DNA of 64,000 nucleotides from Akkermansia massiliensis. Lineage in GTDB: Bacteria > Verrucomicrobiota > Verrucomicrobiia > Verrucomicrobiales > Akkermansiaceae. Positions 62,805-64,000 of the stretch are shown in pieces. The position numbers were made by a program, and so were the translations under genes. The DNA lies in the NCBI RefSeq assembly GCF_018847375.1, contig NZ_CP072036.1, positions 2,852,001 to 2,916,000 on the forward strand, given 5' to 3'. The notes below the pieces were generated by a model that saw only the letters and a list, made by a program, of their open reading frames with translations, was not told where the DNA came from and made no database searches. Position 1 is the stretch's first letter. Every line of letters begins with the position of its first letter.

Positions 62805-64000
62805 ATGGAAACCACTCCCCCACTGCCTTCCGGATTTAATATCAACGGCTACCTTATCCAGTCACTGAAGCAGACGGATGCCCTCTGCCATGTCTATTAC
62901 GCGTCGGACGCCAACCACGTGCAATACCTGGTCCGTGAATTCTGTCCGCAGGGCCTTGCCGTGCGCGATCCGGAAAGCGGAAAACTGCGTTATCCGGAAA
63001 CTACGGACATCGAACAGGAAGTCCTTCCGCTGAAAAACGATTTTGAAGCCCAGTTCCGCATCGGCTCTCTGGGGGAAATCCCCGCCCTGGGCACCCTGTA
63101 CCTGGTTTATGCCCTGCCCGGCGTTCATCCCGCCGCGGAGCAGTCCCCGCTTCCGGCTACTCCCGTGGAGCCCCTCCAGCGCGACCAGAGAACCCTGGCC
63201 ACTCCCGCAGCAGGAGCGCCCCCCGTCCATGCGGTACCCCTTTCCCAGCCCCGGAAAAAGAAAAGCTCCGCCGGCATCTGGATCCTTATCCTGATTCTGC
63301 TGGGAGGCGCCTGCGCCGCTTATTACTACACGCAGAAGCCTGCGGAGGACCCCGCCACCCCGCAGGAACCGTCCAGTACGCAGCCCAAAAAAGAGAAGAA
63401 GGAAGCACCCAAACCGGAAAAGAAAGCCGCCCTGCCTGCTGCGGAAGTGGAAGACCCCTTTGAACAGGAAAGCGCCGCCGCGGAGGCCCCCCCGGCTGGA
63501 GCAGCGGAACAGCCGGAAGAAACGCCGTCCGCCAGTGCCCCTGAGGAACAGGACGAAGACGGCTCCGCCACTCCCGCGGAAGAACCTGCTCCCGAACCTG
63601 AACAGCCTGCCGGAGAGGCGGACGCTCCGGCAGACGACGCCACGTCTGCGGAACAGCCGGAACCGGAAACTCCCACCAAACAGAAGGATGCTCCGGCCCT
63701 GGCGGCACAAGCTGCCGTCAAACCCGCCTCCCCCGGCCGTCCGCGCGGAAAAGCCGCCAGGCAGACCACCAACATGGGAGACGTCAACGCCTACGTGAAA
63801 AAATTCGCCAAGGCCATGACGCTGAACCAGTGGAGGAAGCAGTACGCCAACCTGTACACGAGCTGGTTCGGCAACTCCGAGGAAGTGGCCAAGGGCTGGA
63901 TCACCACCTTCGGCCCTCTGGGCTTCCGCGCCCGCGGCCTGGACGCCTCCTGGCCGGACACGAACTTCCGGGGCTTTTTCCCAAAAACCCTGCTGGACCC
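62805..64000 (+). CDS. Membrane protein with a kinase-N-lobe-like head (5' part)
   Basis: The frame is open from ATG 62805 to the end of the window (398 codons, incomplete). Residues 1-105 resemble the N-lobe of bacterial Ser/Thr kinases: FNINGYLIQSLKQTDALCHVYYASD, then REFCPQGLAVRDPESGKLRY. The expected AIKEFxP lysine is replaced (LVREFCP), the glycine-rich loop is poor, and no catalytic C-lobe follows. One transmembrane helix (about 158-175, IWILILILLGGACAAYYY) leads to an acidic Pro/Ala/Glu-rich stalk of about 140 residues and a new domain starting near MGDVNAYVKKFAKAMTLNQW. It may be a degenerate signalling or scaffold protein facing the periplasm. The full function cannot be judged from the visible part. 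Confidence 0.7.
   Translation, partial: METTPPLPSGFNINGYLIQSLKQTDALCHVYYASDANHVQYLVREFCPQGLAVRDPESGKLRYPETTDIEQEVLPLKNDFEAQFRIGSLGEIPALGTLYLVYALPGVHPAAEQSPLPATPVEPLQRDQRTLATPAAGAPPVHAVPLSQPRKKKSSAGIWILILILLGGACAAYYYTQKPAEDPATPQEPSSTQPKKEKKEAPKPEKKAALPAAEVEDPFEQESAAAEAPPAGAAEQPEETPSASAPEEQDEDGSATPAEEPAPEPEQPAGEADAPADDATSAEQPEPETPTKQKDAPALAAQAAVKPASPGRPRGKAARQTTNMGDVNAYVKKFAKAMTLNQWRKQYANLYTSWFGNSEEVAKGWITTFGPLGFRARGLDASWPDTNFRGFFPKTLLD

Overview
This 64 kb window is high-GC bacterial chromosome. It is most consistent with Akkermansia muciniphila or a close relative (Verrucomicrobiota). That assignment is inferred from gene content: a type I-C style CRISPR array, a bifunctional PutA, a large-subunit catalase, a CcsB-CcsA fusion, and an N-acetylhexosamine kinase/fucose mutarotase pair typical of a mucin-sugar user. 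No rRNA or other species marker is present to prove it.

Layout. (1) 1-576: the 3' end of an AraC-family regulator gene. (2) 755-2405: a CRISPR array of 26 repeats and 25 spacers with no cas gene in the window; the two spacers at the inferred leader end are identical. (3) 2804-12987: mostly housekeeping and stress genes, namely a membrane acyltransferase, putA, an exported thioredoxin-like protein, a KH/R3H RNA-binding protein, an exported unknown and a KatE-type catalase. (4) 13438-15449: a small phage-derived cassette (tail fibre, a small gene broken by an in-frame stop, a basic ORF, a holin-like protein) ending at a tRNA-Val gene. (5) 15692-22267, minus strand: cytochrome c biogenesis CcsBA, rubrerythrin, a lipoprotein and FtsK. 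(6) 22268-22804: an AT-rich control region with two 13-bp dyads in opposite orientation, each lying between the -35-like and -10-like boxes of divergent candidate promoters. (7) 22805-about 51861, all plus strand: a large exopolysaccharide/capsule locus with a priming phosphoglycosyltransferase, a Wza-like exporter, a BY-kinase/Wzc (frameshifted), a PHP tyrosine phosphatase, eleven glycosyltransferases or candidates, an O-antigen-type polymerase, a Wzx flippase, a hexapeptide acetyltransferase, an Fe-S/pyruvyltransferase fusion, three acyltransferase-3 proteins (one broken) and an HTH/RHH-like small regulator. (8) 51951-55806: an outer-membrane beta-barrel, NahK-like kinase, FucU mutarotase and a frameshifted MalY/PatB aminotransferase. 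(9) 56250-64000: an atypical hypothetical gene, metG, menD, a short malic enzyme, and the start of a membrane protein with a kinase-N-lobe-like head.

How they work together: the polysaccharide locus contains the parts of a Wzx/Wzy-type pathway, namely lipid-linked priming, sugar addition, decoration by acetyl and pyruvyl groups, flipping, polymerisation, kinase/phosphatase-controlled chain length, and export. Several lesions (a G7 tract in the kinase, a TGG-to-TGA-like stop in an acyltransferase) and the control region upstream suggest that expression or structure of this surface polymer may vary between cells or strains. Four disrupted genes in one window could also partly reflect assembly errors, so each should be checked against reads.
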